Below the pieces are notes generated by a model. It ran no database searches, was not told where the DNA came from, and saw nothing but the letters and a program-made list of their open reading frames with translations. A program made the translations under genes and the position numbers. Shown in pieces: positions 32,174-41,770 of a stretch of DNA of 64,000 nt (position 1 is its first letter; each line of letters opens with the position of its first letter). The stretch covers positions 1,005,501-1,069,500 of the forward strand of contig NZ_CP060635.1 of NCBI RefSeq assembly GCF_014337215.1, read 5' to 3'. The stretch comes from Wansuia hejianensis (GTDB lineage: Bacteria > Bacillota > Clostridia > Lachnospirales > Lachnospiraceae).

Positions 32174-32470
32174 CTATGCCCTGGGTAGTAAAATTTTTTT
32201 CTTATCTTTCTTGCCTTCTCTGTACAAAACGATCTTTTTACCAATCACCTGCACAACCTCTGAATTAGTCCGCTCAGCCAGCGTCTGGGCTATGCTCTTC
32301 GGATCATCGAGACAATTCTGCAGGACGCTGATTTTAATCAGTTCCCTGGCTTCCAGGGCTTCGCTGACAGATTGGGTAAATTCCGGCGTCAGGCTGGATT
32401 TCCCAATCTGTAAAATGGGCTCTGTGGTCATTGCTATACTTTTTAAGTAAGATCGCTGCTTACTTGTCAT
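32174..32470 (-). CDS. yhbY: YhbY-type RNA-binding (CRM domain) protein
   Basis: 98 aa. The CRM/KH-like fold signature ILQIGKSSLTPEF, then VLQNCLDDPKSIAQTL and the GKKIVLYRE end are clear. It associates with pre-50S particles. GGAGG precedes the ATG at 32470; the frame up to 32542 has no ribosome site. It is followed by nadD after 11 bp. Confidence 0.92.
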   Translation of the reverse strand: MTSKQRSYLKSIAMTTEPILQIGKSSLTPEFTQSVSEALEARELIKISVLQNCLDDPKSIAQTLAERTNSEVVQVIGKKIVLYREGKKDKKKILLPRA

Positions 32471-32564
32471 AATTTCATTCCTCCCGGTATATTCTCCTGC
32501 AACTATGATGTTAAAACTCTTTTCTGTCAGACCTGAATCCACGCCATAACAAAAACAGGCGCAG

Positions 32565-33242
32565 TTAATTCATTCCATTCGGTTTCGTAACACTGACAGC
32601 CGCACCCTTCAAAAGAGCATCAAACCGAAGCTTTGAGGCTTGCCTGCATTCCGCAAAAGCCAGTTCCCGGAAATTTTCGTTATCTTCCCGGCGCAGGGAA
32701 ATGTATTTTTCAAGCTTCACAGGAGTCTCCTTCCACGCAGTGACATCATAGCTGCGACTGCAGCCATGCCTGCTCTCACTGATCCGCACGGAAGCAGACA
32801 CAAGCTGCGTTGTTTCACAGAGCGCAATCCCCGGTCTGGCATACTCCTCCAGCAAAAGCCCGCAGGAATTATCTTCCTGGTCAATCAGCAAACAACTGCT
32901 CCAGATTTCAGTGCCATCAGGCTCTTCCACCCATGTCTCCAGGTGGTAACAGCAGTCTCCGGAGGATTCCAGAGTCTGACGGAATGCCAGAAGATTCCGA
33001 TTAGACGGAACAATAAACCACTCCTGTATACACTGGAAAGTGATATCTTCCCATCGGAAGGCCGCCGCTCTCCTGTACAGCCTTTCTGCTTCCAGATAAC
33101 GGTAAGGACCGTAATCAGATTCCTGATCCTGATGCCCCTCATATTGGAAACCTGTCAGTAGTGGATTCGGAAGCATTTTCCCTCCTTCCGGAATCCAGAA
33201 ATGCAGACGTTGATCCGATGTGGTTCCTGCGATCCATTCCAT
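32565..33242 (-). CDS. Unrecognised 225-residue protein between obg and yhbY
   Basis: Soluble, Trp/Tyr/Cys-containing protein with no signal, membrane segment or known motif. It starts MEWIAGTTSDQRLHFWIPE and ends VSVTKPNGMN. It lies 14 bp after obg on the same strand in a cluster otherwise devoted to ribosome assembly and NAD, so it is probably co-expressed. Composition is like that of its neighbours, with no sign of transfer. Function unknown. Confidence 0.7.
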   Translation of the reverse strand: MEWIAGTTSDQRLHFWIPEGGKMLPNPLLTGFQYEGHQDQESDYGPYRYLEAERLYRRAAAFRWEDITFQCIQEWFIVPSNRNLLAFRQTLESSGDCCYHLETWVEEPDGTEIWSSCLLIDQEDNSCGLLLEEYARPGIALCETTQLVSASVRISESRHGCSRSYDVTAWKETPVKLEKYISLRREDNENFRELAFAECRQASKLRFDALLKGAAVSVTKPNGMN

Positions 33243-33256
33243 TCAAATGTCCTCCG

Positions 33257-34555
33257 TCATTTGTAATAATCAAAAGCCAGTCCGTACATACGAACGGTAT
33301 CGCCCTCCTGTATCCCGGCTTCTTCCAGCTCCTTCAGAATTCCTGATTCACTCAGAAACTTCTGGAAAAACGCAAACCCTTTTTCTGAGTCCAGATTGGT
33401 ATAGCCCAGCATTTTTTCAATCTTGGGCCCTTCCACTACAAAGGTATTGGGAGCTTCTTCATCCCGTGACACAGTATATGGCAGATTCTCCCTGGCCAGC
33501 ATGTCTTCCGGAAAAAATTCCGGTTCAAAGACCACCGTATCCTTGGGAAGATGATCCAGCTGGTCCTGTACATAATATAGAAGCTCTTTTATGCCCTGAC
33601 CCGTTACCGCAGATATAGGAAACACTTGGATACCCTTTGGTTCAAATTCGTCTTTAAGACGCTGAACCGGATCCTCTCCGCCCTCTTCCACATAGATAGA
33701 ATCAATTTTATTCGCGGCGATTACCTGCGGCCTGGCGGCTATTTCTGCATTATAATTCTCAAGCTCCTGATTAATTTTATAAATATCTTCCACCGGGTCC
33801 CGTCCCTCCGTAGAGGCGGCATCCACCATGTGGATCATCATTCTTGTACGCTCAATATGACGCAGAAATTCATATCCCAGCCCGGCTCCCTCCGAGGCCC
33901 CTTCAATCAGGCCAGGAATATCCGCGATGACAAATCCTCTGCAGCCCTCCAGATCCACAACGCCCAGATTAGGGTTCAGAGTTGTAAAATGATAATTGGC
34001 GATCTTAGGTTCTGCATTGCTGACTCTGGACAAAAGAGTGGATTTACCCACATTCGGAAATCCCACCAGACCTACATCCGCAATCACTTTCAGCTCCAGC
34101 CTCACTTCAAGCTCCTGGGCCGGTTGCCCGGGCTGGGCGTATTTTGGCACCTGCATAGTCGGAGTGGCATAATTCATATTGCCCTTTCCTCCGCGGCCTC
34201 CTTTTAACACGATCTGTCTTCTGTTGTCTCCGGACATATCAGCGATCACCTTACCTGTCTGGCTGTCCAATATAACTGTGCCCTCAGGTACCTTCAGGAT
34301 CACATCTGCCCCATCCTTGCCATGACACCGGCGTTTGCCGCCCTCTTCACCGTTCTGGGCGGAGAATTTCCTGCTGTGGCGGTATTCTACCAGGGTATTC
34401 AAACCCTCATCCACCTGGAAAATAACGTCGCCGCCTTTTCCGCCGTCACCGCCGTCCGGCCCGCCTGCTGCCACATATTTTTCACGCCGGAAGCTCACAT
34501 GGCCGTCGCCGCCTTTTCCGGATTTTATGATAATCTTTGCTCTGTCCGCAAACAT
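33257..34555 (-). CDS. obg: Ribosome-assembly GTPase Obg
   Basis: 432 aa. Glycine-rich Obg fold at residues 1-158 (KSGKGGDGHVSFRREK), GTPase domain with G1 GFPNVGKSTLL, G3 DIPGLIEGA and G4 NKID, and a C-terminal OCT domain (about 350-425). It binds the 50S subunit and links ribosome state to stress. GGAGGA sets the ATG at 34555; the ORF upstream to 34570 adds five residues without support. Confidence 0.97.
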   Translation of the reverse strand: MFADRAKIIIKSGKGGDGHVSFRREKYVAAGGPDGGDGGKGGDVIFQVDEGLNTLVEYRHSRKFSAQNGEEGGKRRCHGKDGADVILKVPEGTVILDSQTGKVIADMSGDNRRQIVLKGGRGGKGNMNYATPTMQVPKYAQPGQPAQELEVRLELKVIADVGLVGFPNVGKSTLLSRVSNAEPKIANYHFTTLNPNLGVVDLEGCRGFVIADIPGLIEGASEGAGLGYEFLRHIERTRMMIHMVDAASTEGRDPVEDIYKINQELENYNAEIAARPQVIAANKIDSIYVEEGGEDPVQRLKDEFEPKGIQVFPISAVTGQGIKELLYYVQDQLDHLPKDTVVFEPEFFPEDMLARENLPYTVSRDEEAPNTFVVEGPKIEKMLGYTNLDSEKGFAFFQKFLSESGILKELEEAGIQEGDTVRMYGLAFDYYK

Positions 34556-34624
34556 AGTTTTCCTCCACAATCGATGAGAAAAAAACGGAGCTATTACAAA
34601 GTCTGCAACAGCCCCGCTCGCTTC

Positions 34625-34909
34625 TTATTCAGCTACCGGAAGAACAGAAACCTGTTTCTTATCTCTTCCTTTTCTCTGGAATCTGACAACACCGTCTGCT
34701 TTTGCATACAGAGTATCATCTTTTCCAATGCCAACGTTCACACCAGGATGAATCTTGGTACCACGCTGTCTGTAAAGAATATTACCAGCTTTTACAAACT
34801 GTCCGTCCGCTCTCTTCGCACCCAGTCTCTTGGACTCGGAGTCACGTCCGTTCTTTGTGGAACCAACTCCCTTTTTATGAGCGAAGAACTGAAGGTTCAT
34901 CTTCAACAT
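34625..34909 (-). CDS. rpmA: 50S ribosomal protein L27 with cleavable N-terminus
   Basis: 94 aa. It starts MLKMNLQFFAHKKGVGSTK: the MNLQFF/A stretch is the Firmicute extension removed by Prp before L27 enters the ribosome, leaving AHKKG as N-terminus. The basic core (NGRDSESKRLGAKR, RQRGTKIHPG) is typical. The protease gene is directly upstream. Confidence 0.97.
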   Translation of the reverse strand: MLKMNLQFFAHKKGVGSTKNGRDSESKRLGAKRADGQFVKAGNILYRQRGTKIHPGVNVGIGKDDTLYAKADGVVRFQRKGRDKKQVSVLPVAE

Positions 34910-34912
34910 ATC

Positions 34913-35245
34913 CTACACCTCCTCGAAAATGAGATCCATATACTCTTGGTTGGTTTCATCAGACTCCATATCAGCAAGTCCCAGGGCAAGTGAGCGGAGC
35001 AGGAGATCTGCTTCCTTACTATGGTTCCCCTGAATGGAAAGCCGTATACATGCATGATCCTCATCGCTGTTCACCGTGAAATCATCATCTGTCAATCTCT
35101 CCAGAGAATTAATCGTGTTAATCGCCAATGCCGAAATAGCCGCGCATATGATATCGGCGCCTGCTTCCGCATAGCCTGCATGTCCCTTCAATTCAAAGCC
35201 CGTATACTGTCCTGCATGGTTCTGATAAAACGTAATTTTTGTCAT
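34913..35245 (-). CDS. prp: Ribosomal-processing cysteine protease Prp
   Basis: 110 aa. Catalytic His is in KGHAGYAEAG and Cys in DIICAAISAL, as in the YsxB/Prp family, which removes the N-terminal extension of L27. It lies between rplU and rpmA, the conserved position. 3 bp separate it from rpmA. Confidence 0.95.
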   Translation of the reverse strand: MTKITFYQNHAGQYTGFELKGHAGYAEAGADIICAAISALAINTINSLERLTDDDFTVNSDEDHACIRLSIQGNHSKEADLLLRSLALGLADMESDETNQEYMDLIFEEV

Positions 35246-35260
35246 AAAGTCACCAGCTGC

Positions 35261-35569
35261 TTACGCATTGATTTTTTCAATCTTAACCTTCGTGTACTGC
35301 TGTCTATGACCGTTTTTCTTGTGGTATCCGGTTTTTCTCTTATACTTGTAGACAATGACTTTTTTTGCTTTGCCGTTCTCAAGAACGGAAGCGGTAACGC
35401 TGGCTTTCGCCGCATCGTCGCCAACCTTCAGCGCTGCGTCATCTCTTACTGCAAGTACCTGATCAAATGTAACAGTCTCGCCAGCTTCTACACCAAGCTT
35501 TTCCACTCTAATGATATCGCCTTCGGCTACTTTGTACTGTTTACCACCTGTTGCAATAATTGCGTACAT
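35261..35569 (-). CDS. rplU: 50S ribosomal protein L21
   Basis: 102 aa; MYAIIATGGKQYKV start, VEKL and the basic end RKTGYHKKNGHRQQYTKVKI are diagnostic. AGGAGGTG precedes the ATG. First gene of the rplU-prp-rpmA-obg operon; an 80-base leader separates it from the promoter and may contain an L21-type autoregulatory leader, which could not be confirmed. Confidence 0.97.
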   Translation of the reverse strand: MYAIIATGGKQYKVAEGDIIRVEKLGVEAGETVTFDQVLAVRDDAALKVGDDAAKASVTASVLENGKAKKVIVYKYKRKTGYHKKNGHRQQYTKVKIEKINA

Positions 35570-35651
35570 ATGGCACCTCCTATTATCATTACTCGCCAGA
35601 TTTGGTGGTTATCTTCTAACGCTTTAACCTCTCTGTGCGGCACACTGAAAT

Positions 35652-35680
35652 ATCTTAGCACAGAACAACTGTTTTGTCAA
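35652..35680 (-). promoter_or_regulatory. Promoter of the rplU-obg operon
   Basis: Minus strand: TTGACA (complement of 35675-35680), 17-base spacer, TAAGAT (complement of 35652-35657). Confidence 0.85.
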
Positions 35681-35708
35681 CTGTTTCCAGGTATTCCGAT
35701 GGATTTTG

Positions 35709-36587
35709 CTAGTTTTTTCGGACTTTTTTCGCGCTTGCGATTGCCAGACAGCCCGGTCCTGTGTGACAGACTATGCTCAGAGAAAGCAGATCTCCATGGA
35801 TCTCCATTCCTGGGAATGAAGCTTTTACATCGGTTATCCACTCTTCTACCACGTCATCCTGACCATAACAATATGCCACCTGAAGTGCCATATCTCCGTC
35901 TGCCGCATATTGAGCGAAACGGTTGTCAAAATCATTATGCATGGCTTCCAGCATAGCCTTTTTTGCTGCCTTCAGTCCGCGCACCTTGGCATAGGAATCC
36001 AGACGCTCACCCTGTATTTGCAGAACAGGCTTCAGATTCAGCACTGTACCGATCAGGGCCACTGCCGGAGTGATTCTTCCGCCCTTTTTCAAATATTTCA
36101 GGGTATCTACCATGATATAGATACTGGATTCCATCTTTTCCTTTTCTAATACGCCACAGATCCCGGCAGCGTCATATCCGGCTTTTTTCAGGGCGATAGC
36201 GTCCATAACAGACTGATACTGCGTAACGGAGATTCTCTGGTTATTAACAACCTGAACCCTACCGCCGAAATCCTCAGCGAGAGAAATGGCTGTGCTGCAG
36301 GAAGCACTCAGGCCGCTGGACATGGGAATATACACAATTTCATCGTACACCTTCAGCAGTTCATTCCAGAGCGCTATCACGTCTCCTGGTGAAGGCTGGG
36401 ATGTGGAGACGGTCACTTTATCGTCAGCCAGAAGCCTGTAGAAATCTTCCTGGCTCAGGTCAATGTCTTCGTAATACAATTTTTCATTTATAAAAAAAGG
36501 CATGGGAACGACGGTAATTCCCAACTCCTTCCCTCTTTCCTGAGTAATGCCGCTGTTACTGTCTGTAACAATTGCGATTTTAGGCAT
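35709..36587 (-). CDS. DegV family fatty-acid-binding protein
   Basis: 292 aa, two-domain DegV fold that binds a fatty acid, in some species as the FakB subunit of fatty acid kinase. VTDSNSGIT near the N-terminus, STSQPSPGD, and PMSSGLSASCSTAISLAEDF are family motifs; the C-terminal HTGPGCLAIA fits as well. It lies between the CPBP gene and the rplU promoter. No FakA is in the window. Confidence 0.93.
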   Translation of the reverse strand: MPKIAIVTDSNSGITQERGKELGITVVPMPFFINEKLYYEDIDLSQEDFYRLLADDKVTVSTSQPSPGDVIALWNELLKVYDEIVYIPMSSGLSASCSTAISLAEDFGGRVQVVNNQRISVTQYQSVMDAIALKKAGYDAAGICGVLEKEKMESSIYIMVDTLKYLKKGGRITPAVALIGTVLNLKPVLQIQGERLDSYAKVRGLKAAKKAMLEAMHNDFDNRFAQYAADGDMALQVAYCYGQDDVVEEWITDVKASFPGMEIHGDLLSLSIVCHTGPGCLAIASAKKVRKN

Positions 36588-36659
36588 CGCTGTCCTCCTT
36601 CTGAAGCTTGTATTTGGCTACCCTGTGAGTATAACACAAAAAGTTAAGCAATACAAAAC

Positions 36660-37673
36660 TTATTTTGCAATCATCGAAGCCAGCATCTGGGAAAAGCCGT
36701 ACCCTGTGATTAAGATCCCGGTCACTAAAATCGCAGCCGTCGGGATCAGGATCTTACATAATGTGATTTTTTCTTTCCCCTTTGGAAGGAAAGCCGGTTT
36801 TACCGGCGCCAGCGATTTCCTGATCAACCAGTTTCCCACATAGATCAGGATCGGAACCGCCGTACCAAAGATGGCCATATAAAGTCCCAGGGCATATACC
36901 GGCAGCGCAGAACCCATCTTCATCAGGTCATCCTGAAACGCCGAAGCGCCGAAAAATGAGGTTTCCAGGACGCCGGGCAGGATCATCAAAAGCACCAGCT
37001 GAAGCCCATTATGAAAGAAATGGAAAAAGCTGGAATACACCATACTATCCGTCGACAGCAGAATCCAGGACATCACCGCTCCCAGAATCCCTGTCCCCAG
37101 AAACTTGACAGGGCTCAGATGAAAAGCTCCGAACAGCAATCCCATAATCAGCACGACCGCCCATTTACTGTGGATACTGTTCTGTATCCCGCACTGGATA
37201 ACTCCCCGGTGCATCGCTTCCTCGCATATTGCCGGTAAAACAGCGATAACCAGAAATGCAGCCGGCCAGGGCACAGAATTTAAGATAACGGAAAAAGTTT
37301 CTCCATTACTCACCATTCCCTGAGGGAATAGAACCAACAGGACCAGATTGCAGATCAAAACGCTGAAGAATCCCCCGACCCAAATGACCAGTGTACCGGC
37401 CAGAGCCAGAGGCCTCGGTTTCCTGATTGGGAATGTCATTCTAAAATCCGCTCCCATCAGCCATACGAATACCAGCGAGCTGGCCAGAAGCCAGAGCTCT
37501 GTGATCGCAACCCCAGCCATGCCGAGATAATACTGGACATAACTCCCGGCAAACAAAAATATAGTCATATCTGCCACAAAAAACAGCAGAACGTGCCATG
37601 CTTTTAACTTTCTTTTCTTTCTGCAATGCTCAAATCCACAGGGAGCTGTATTCCTGATCTGATCATAGGTCAT
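36660..37673 (-). CDS. CPBP family intramembrane metalloprotease
   Basis: 337 aa with about eight membrane segments. Abi/CAAX-protease motifs: EEAMHRGVIQ (Glu-Glu and Arg), then FGAFHLSPVKF (His) and a third motif near HFFHNGL. It may cleave prenylated or other membrane proteins; in Gram-positive bacteria some members give bacteriocin self-immunity. It overlaps the 3' end of the RNase G gene by 11 bases. Confidence 0.88.
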   Translation of the reverse strand: MTYDQIRNTAPCGFEHCRKKRKLKAWHVLLFFVADMTIFLFAGSYVQYYLGMAGVAITELWLLASSLVFVWLMGADFRMTFPIRKPRPLALAGTLVIWVGGFFSVLICNLVLLVLFPQGMVSNGETFSVILNSVPWPAAFLVIAVLPAICEEAMHRGVIQCGIQNSIHSKWAVVLIMGLLFGAFHLSPVKFLGTGILGAVMSWILLSTDSMVYSSFFHFFHNGLQLVLLMILPGVLETSFFGASAFQDDLMKMGSALPVYALGLYMAIFGTAVPILIYVGNWLIRKSLAPVKPAFLPKGKEKITLCKILIPTAAILVTGILITGYGFSQMLASMIAK

Positions 37674-38898
37674 CTGCTCTGTTCTCCTTTCCCATAATAG
37701 ACTGAAGCTGTTCCTGGAAAGATTTCTTTTCCTTACGTCTGGTTAATTCCACAATATGGAGGGGCGTAATATCAATCACTTGTGTTTTTACAGAATCCCG
37801 GCTGACCAGCTCCTGCAGATAATCCATCAGCTCTTTTTGAAAGGCCGGGTTATTCATATTGATGAAATCAATCAGAATAATGCCCGACAGCTGCCTCAGC
37901 CGGAGCTGCAGGGCAATTTCCCCGGCGGCCTCCAGGTTTATCAGATGAAAAGTCTCGTCAGAAGTTTTTTTACCGCCGTATTTTCCCGTGTTCACATCAA
38001 TCGCTACAAAAGCTTCCGTCTGCTGAATCACAAGAAACCCGCCTGATTTCAGCCACACTTTCTGCTGCTTCAGTTCATTCATCAGCGAATCCAAGCTGTA
38101 TAAATTGCGCAGGGGAAGCAACGGATCCTGATAAAGCTTCAGGGCAACCCGCCCTTTACGGTCTGTTTCTCTCAGATATTCTTCAATCTCCTGATGAACC
38201 CCCGGGTGGTCTGTGATGATCTGAGATAACGTGTGGAAGGACCGCTGTTTTAGCTCTATAATCCAATCCCCCGGCGCTTGAAACAGGCAGCTGAAGCAAT
38301 TCCTGGAGGTTCCATACCTGCAGATCCGCTCCATCTGACCTTTTAATGTCTCGTATTCCCGCAATATTTCCTCTTCTGATGTTTCCCGCGCATTGGTACG
38401 TATAATCATTCCAAAATCTTCCTCGCCCGCCGGAGGAAATAACTTCTTCAGGCGGCTCCTCTCATCTGCAGAAAGCTTTCTGGAAAAATTCAAGGACTTC
38501 CGTCCGGTGCTCATAACCAGATATTTTCCGGATAATGTCAGATTCGTTGTAAGGCGCGGCAGCTTCTGTTTTATGGCTTCCTTGTCCACCTGCACCAGCA
38601 GTTCATCCCCAGGTTTTAATTCCCCGGTTTTCTTGCGGGTCTTCATGACGGCATGTTCAAATTCATCCAGAGAAAGATATCCTCTCCTGTCCGGCTGGAA
38701 AAGAACGAACGCACCATTAATATTTTTCTGTATTTTTTCTACTTTGGCCACATATATATTACCCAGAATTCTGTTTTCCTGTTCCGCGCAGATTGAAAAC
38801 TCTACGGCTCTCTGTCCATCATACAGGACTGTTGCCAGACATTCCCGGCCCTGTACGGCCGCAGACGCAATAATTAATTTTTCACTCAATTTCTTCAC
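37663..38898 (-). CDS. rng: Ribonuclease G/E family endoribonuclease
   Basis: 411 aa. An S1-like domain (about residues 38-120) is followed by the DNase I-like catalytic domain with metal-binding aspartates in VAIDVNTGKYGG and IILIDFIN. The C-terminal zinc-link cysteines of E. coli enzymes are not evident, and the end is shorter than E. coli RNase G (489 aa). It processes rRNA and mRNA. It overlaps the DUF2344 gene upstream by 17 bases. Confidence 0.9.
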   Translation of the reverse strand: MKKLSEKLIIASAAVQGRECLATVLYDGQRAVEFSICAEQENRILGNIYVAKVEKIQKNINGAFVLFQPDRRGYLSLDEFEHAVMKTRKKTGELKPGDELLVQVDKEAIKQKLPRLTTNLTLSGKYLVMSTGRKSLNFSRKLSADERSRLKKLFPPAGEEDFGMIIRTNARETSEEEILREYETLKGQMERICRYGTSRNCFSCLFQAPGDWIIELKQRSFHTLSQIITDHPGVHQEIEEYLRETDRKGRVALKLYQDPLLPLRNLYSLDSLMNELKQQKVWLKSGGFLVIQQTEAFVAIDVNTGKYGGKKTSDETFHLINLEAAGEIALQLRLRQLSGIILIDFINMNNPAFQKELMDYLQELVSRDSVKTQVIDITPLHIVELTRRKEKKSFQEQLQSIMGKENRADDL

Positions 38899-39589
38899 CT
38901 AATGCTTCCAGAGGCACCAAATCCAATCCGTCCTCCCCGGTATTTGCATACAGCTCTTCCCGGTGGGTTAGCAGAGAAAACTCAGGGAATTCAATCCCCA
39001 TAAAACTTCCAAAAGCCTGCATGACCAGCTCTGGCTTCAGATTACTGACACTCCCTGCAGAAAGGCACATGGCAACTGCTTCTCCGTCAGCTCTCATAGA
39101 ATAGATCCAGGGACGTATATCCACATCTTTTTCACTCCGCTTTGTTTTCCTCAGAATATATATCGTCTCCTGATCCAGAAAGTTTCCCAGCTGTTCCTTC
39201 CAATTCTCCGGCAGTTTTGCCATGCCCTCACGAAAAGTGACTCTGTAATCTGCCGCCGCCACGAGCGTCATGCACTTTGAAGCTTTATCCTCCGGAATGC
39301 GGCGGACACTGAACACTTCTATTCCACCGGCCATCTGCCTGTTCAGACGTTCCACCATGGAAGCCGAACTGGACGCAGATTTCAGATCCAGATCAAAATA
39401 TTCTCCGCTGCTGGTGATTCCCACACCCAGCGGGGCGGCAAAGGACATGATCATATGAGGGCTGAAGCCTTCAGAAAAAGCCACATCCATCCCGGCCCTC
39501 CGGAGAGCTTTTTGAAAATACCGCATCACATCCAGGTGGCCTATAAATTTCATGGCCCCGGTTTTTGCAAATTTAACCCTGACTCTCAT
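38882..39589 (-). CDS. Radical-SAM-associated protein, DUF2344/TIGR03936
   Basis: 235 aa; starts MRVRVKFAKTGAMKFIGHLD, a strong family signature. It usually accompanies, or is fused to, the TIGR03960 radical SAM enzyme and precedes RNase G, as here. GGAGGAGGTG selects the ATG at 39589, which overlaps the upstream gene by 17 bases. Probably an RNA-modification partner; the target is unknown. Confidence 0.9.
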   Translation of the reverse strand: MRVRVKFAKTGAMKFIGHLDVMRYFQKALRRAGMDVAFSEGFSPHMIMSFAAPLGVGITSSGEYFDLDLKSASSSASMVERLNRQMAGGIEVFSVRRIPEDKASKCMTLVAAADYRVTFREGMAKLPENWKEQLGNFLDQETIYILRKTKRSEKDVDIRPWIYSMRADGEAVAMCLSAGSVSNLKPELVMQAFGSFMGIEFPEFSLLTHREELYANTGEDGLDLVPLEALGEEIE

Positions 39590-41438
39590 GACAGACACCT
39601 CCTCCGTAAGCTCTCGCACCGCAGCCGGCACATTTCTGGCGGCAGTTCGGCGTTACCTTTTCCTTCTTGGCCATCTCCCATTCCCGGATCAAGAAATCTT
39701 TTGAGACTCCGGCAGATATGAAATCCCAGGGCAGCAGTTCATCAGTGTTTCTGGAACGGGATGTATAGAAATCCGGATCTATGCCACAGGACACAAAAGC
39801 CTGGGACCAGGCTTCGGGCCGGAAACTCTCCGACCAGGCGTCAAACAATGCACCGTTCTTATATGCCGTTTCAATTACAGGAGCCAGCCGCCTGTCCCCT
39901 CTTGCGAGAACGCCCTCCAGCACCGACACATCCGCTTCATGGTAATTGTATCGGATACTCTTCTGGTTCAGCTGCGCCTTGACTTCTTCTTTGACAATTC
40001 TGGCCTTGGCCAAAAACTCTTCGCGGCTGTTCATGGAAGCCCACTGGAAAGGCGTGAAGGGTTTTGGAACAAAGAAGGAGCTGCTGGCTGTAATCTGGCA
40101 TTTTCCATTCCGCTGTTCCTTCGGAATTTCATAATAGCGCTCGGCAACTTTTTCACAGAGCCAGGCGATCCCTTTGATATCTTCTTCAGTTTCACCGGGC
40201 AGTCCCAGCATGAAATATAACTTCACCTTATTCCAGCCGCCTTCAAAAGCCTTCCCCGCTCCCTCCAGGATATCCTCCTCCGTCAGCCCTTTATTAATCA
40301 CATCCCGCATCCGCTGTGAACCGGCTTCCGGCGCAAAGGTCAGGCTGCTCTTCTTCACATCCTGAACCTTGGACATCACATCCAGAGAAAAGGCATCAAT
40401 CCGCAGGGAAGGAAGTGAAATATTAACACCGCTTCCGGGGCAGATTTCCATGAGATAATCCATCAGCTCGGGAAGCTCCCGGTAATCGCTGGAGCTCAGA
40501 GAGCTCAGCGAGATTTCCTCATATCCAGTGTTTTTTAAAAGTGCTGACGCCGCTTGCTCCAGAGTTTTAAGGCTCTTTTCCCGAAGCGGCCTGTAAACCA
40601 TACCGGCCTGACAGAAACGGCATCCGCGGATGCACCCCCTCTGGATCTCCAGCACCACGCGATCCTGAGTCGCCTTCAGATAGGGTACAACAGGCGCTTC
40701 CGGATAAGGTGCGGCGTCAAAATCCATGACTAGCTGTTTTTCCACTTTTTCAGGAGCTTCCTCACATAAGGGAAGAAAGGAAGCCAGCGTTCCATCGGCA
40801 TGATACTCTGCCCGGTACAGGGACGGCACATAAATGCCAGGAATCCCCGCCGCCAGCAGCAAAAAATCCCGGCGCGACCCACCCGCTTTTTTATTCGCCT
40901 TATAGGCGTCAAAAAGCCGGTCATAGACCATTTCGCCTTCGCCGATATAGAACAGATCAAAAAAATCCGCCAGAGGCTCCGGATTGTAGGTACAGGGGCC
41001 TCCGCCGATTACAATTGGTTCATCTTCCGACCGCTGTTCAGAGTGAAGGGCTATACCGCTCAGCTCCAATATCTGCAAAATATTGGTATAACACATCTCA
41101 TACTGAAGCGTCATTCCTAAAAAGTCGAAATTCCTGACAGGCTCCTGGGATTCCAGAGCAAATAACGGGATCTGCTTCTCGCGCATAACCTGATCCAGAT
41201 CGTTCCATGGGGAATACACCCGTTCACACCAGACATCGGGTCTTTCATTAAACATATGATATAAAATCTGCAGGCCAAGATGTGACATGCCGATTTCGTA
41301 AACATCAGGAAACGCAAACGCAAATCTTATGTCAATTTCATCCGGATTTTTCATCACAGAATTGACTTCATTGCCGACATATCTCTCCGGTTTTTCTATC
41401 TTTAATAATATGGTATCGTCTAAAGCAAGTTTTCTCAT
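39573..41438 (-). CDS. B12-binding-domain radical SAM protein, TIGR03960 family
   Basis: 621 aa. An N-terminal cobalamin-binding-like Rossmann domain is followed by a radical SAM domain with the iron-sulfur motif CIRGCRFCQAG (Cys-x3-Cys-x2-Cys) and a cysteine-rich C-terminus (CRQKCAGCGARAYGGGVC). AGGGAGA precedes the ATG at 41438. The pair with the DUF2344 gene and the rng neighbour is conserved in Clostridia. If it uses cobalamin, it links to the B12-regulated importer at 5.7 kb. Confidence 0.9.
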   Translation of the reverse strand: MRKLALDDTILLKIEKPERYVGNEVNSVMKNPDEIDIRFAFAFPDVYEIGMSHLGLQILYHMFNERPDVWCERVYSPWNDLDQVMREKQIPLFALESQEPVRNFDFLGMTLQYEMCYTNILQILELSGIALHSEQRSEDEPIVIGGGPCTYNPEPLADFFDLFYIGEGEMVYDRLFDAYKANKKAGGSRRDFLLLAAGIPGIYVPSLYRAEYHADGTLASFLPLCEEAPEKVEKQLVMDFDAAPYPEAPVVPYLKATQDRVVLEIQRGCIRGCRFCQAGMVYRPLREKSLKTLEQAASALLKNTGYEEISLSSLSSSDYRELPELMDYLMEICPGSGVNISLPSLRIDAFSLDVMSKVQDVKKSSLTFAPEAGSQRMRDVINKGLTEEDILEGAGKAFEGGWNKVKLYFMLGLPGETEEDIKGIAWLCEKVAERYYEIPKEQRNGKCQITASSSFFVPKPFTPFQWASMNSREEFLAKARIVKEEVKAQLNQKSIRYNYHEADVSVLEGVLARGDRRLAPVIETAYKNGALFDAWSESFRPEAWSQAFVSCGIDPDFYTSRSRNTDELLPWDFISAGVSKDFLIREWEMAKKEKVTPNCRQKCAGCGARAYGGGVCHESQG

Positions 41439-41539
41439 GAATTCTCCCTGAATATCTGTAATTAATATAGTTCTTATCCGTACTATTATAACTACCTTCC
41501 CAAAAGAATTCAAGGAAATGTTTCAGCGATTCCGGTCTG

Positions 41540-41770
41540 TCAGGCGGATGGCAGATAGATATTCTGAAAAACATATGACGAAAGCGCCAGCAGACAACCG
41601 CACAGCAAAACCACAAGGAGGCTCCCGACTTTGTTAGAATTAATTCTTTGAAGCAGCCATGCTATTCCGAATCCACAGATTGTCATCAGTGAAATAAATG
41701 CCGGATAGAAATATCTCCCCTGAGCCTGATAATCATTATAGCAGGGTATTACAAGATATAATATATTCAT
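41540..41770 (-). pseudogene. C-terminal remnant of a large membrane protein
   Basis: 76 aa with two membrane helices. YNDYQAQGRYFYPAFISLMTICGFGIAWLL resembles, in its first half, the C-terminal QxQGRYxxPxL motif of DUF2142-type or related polytopic envelope proteins (motif at residues 16-24 here). Nothing upstream to 42018 continues it and no ribosome site is clear, so it looks like the stranded 3' end of a deleted gene. It could instead be a genuine small membrane protein. Confidence 0.5.

Noticed and set aside
34322..35956. Long plus-strand frames opposite obg, rpmA, prp, rplU and degV
   Set aside because: They are antisense to clear conserved genes and encode unrecognisable sequence.
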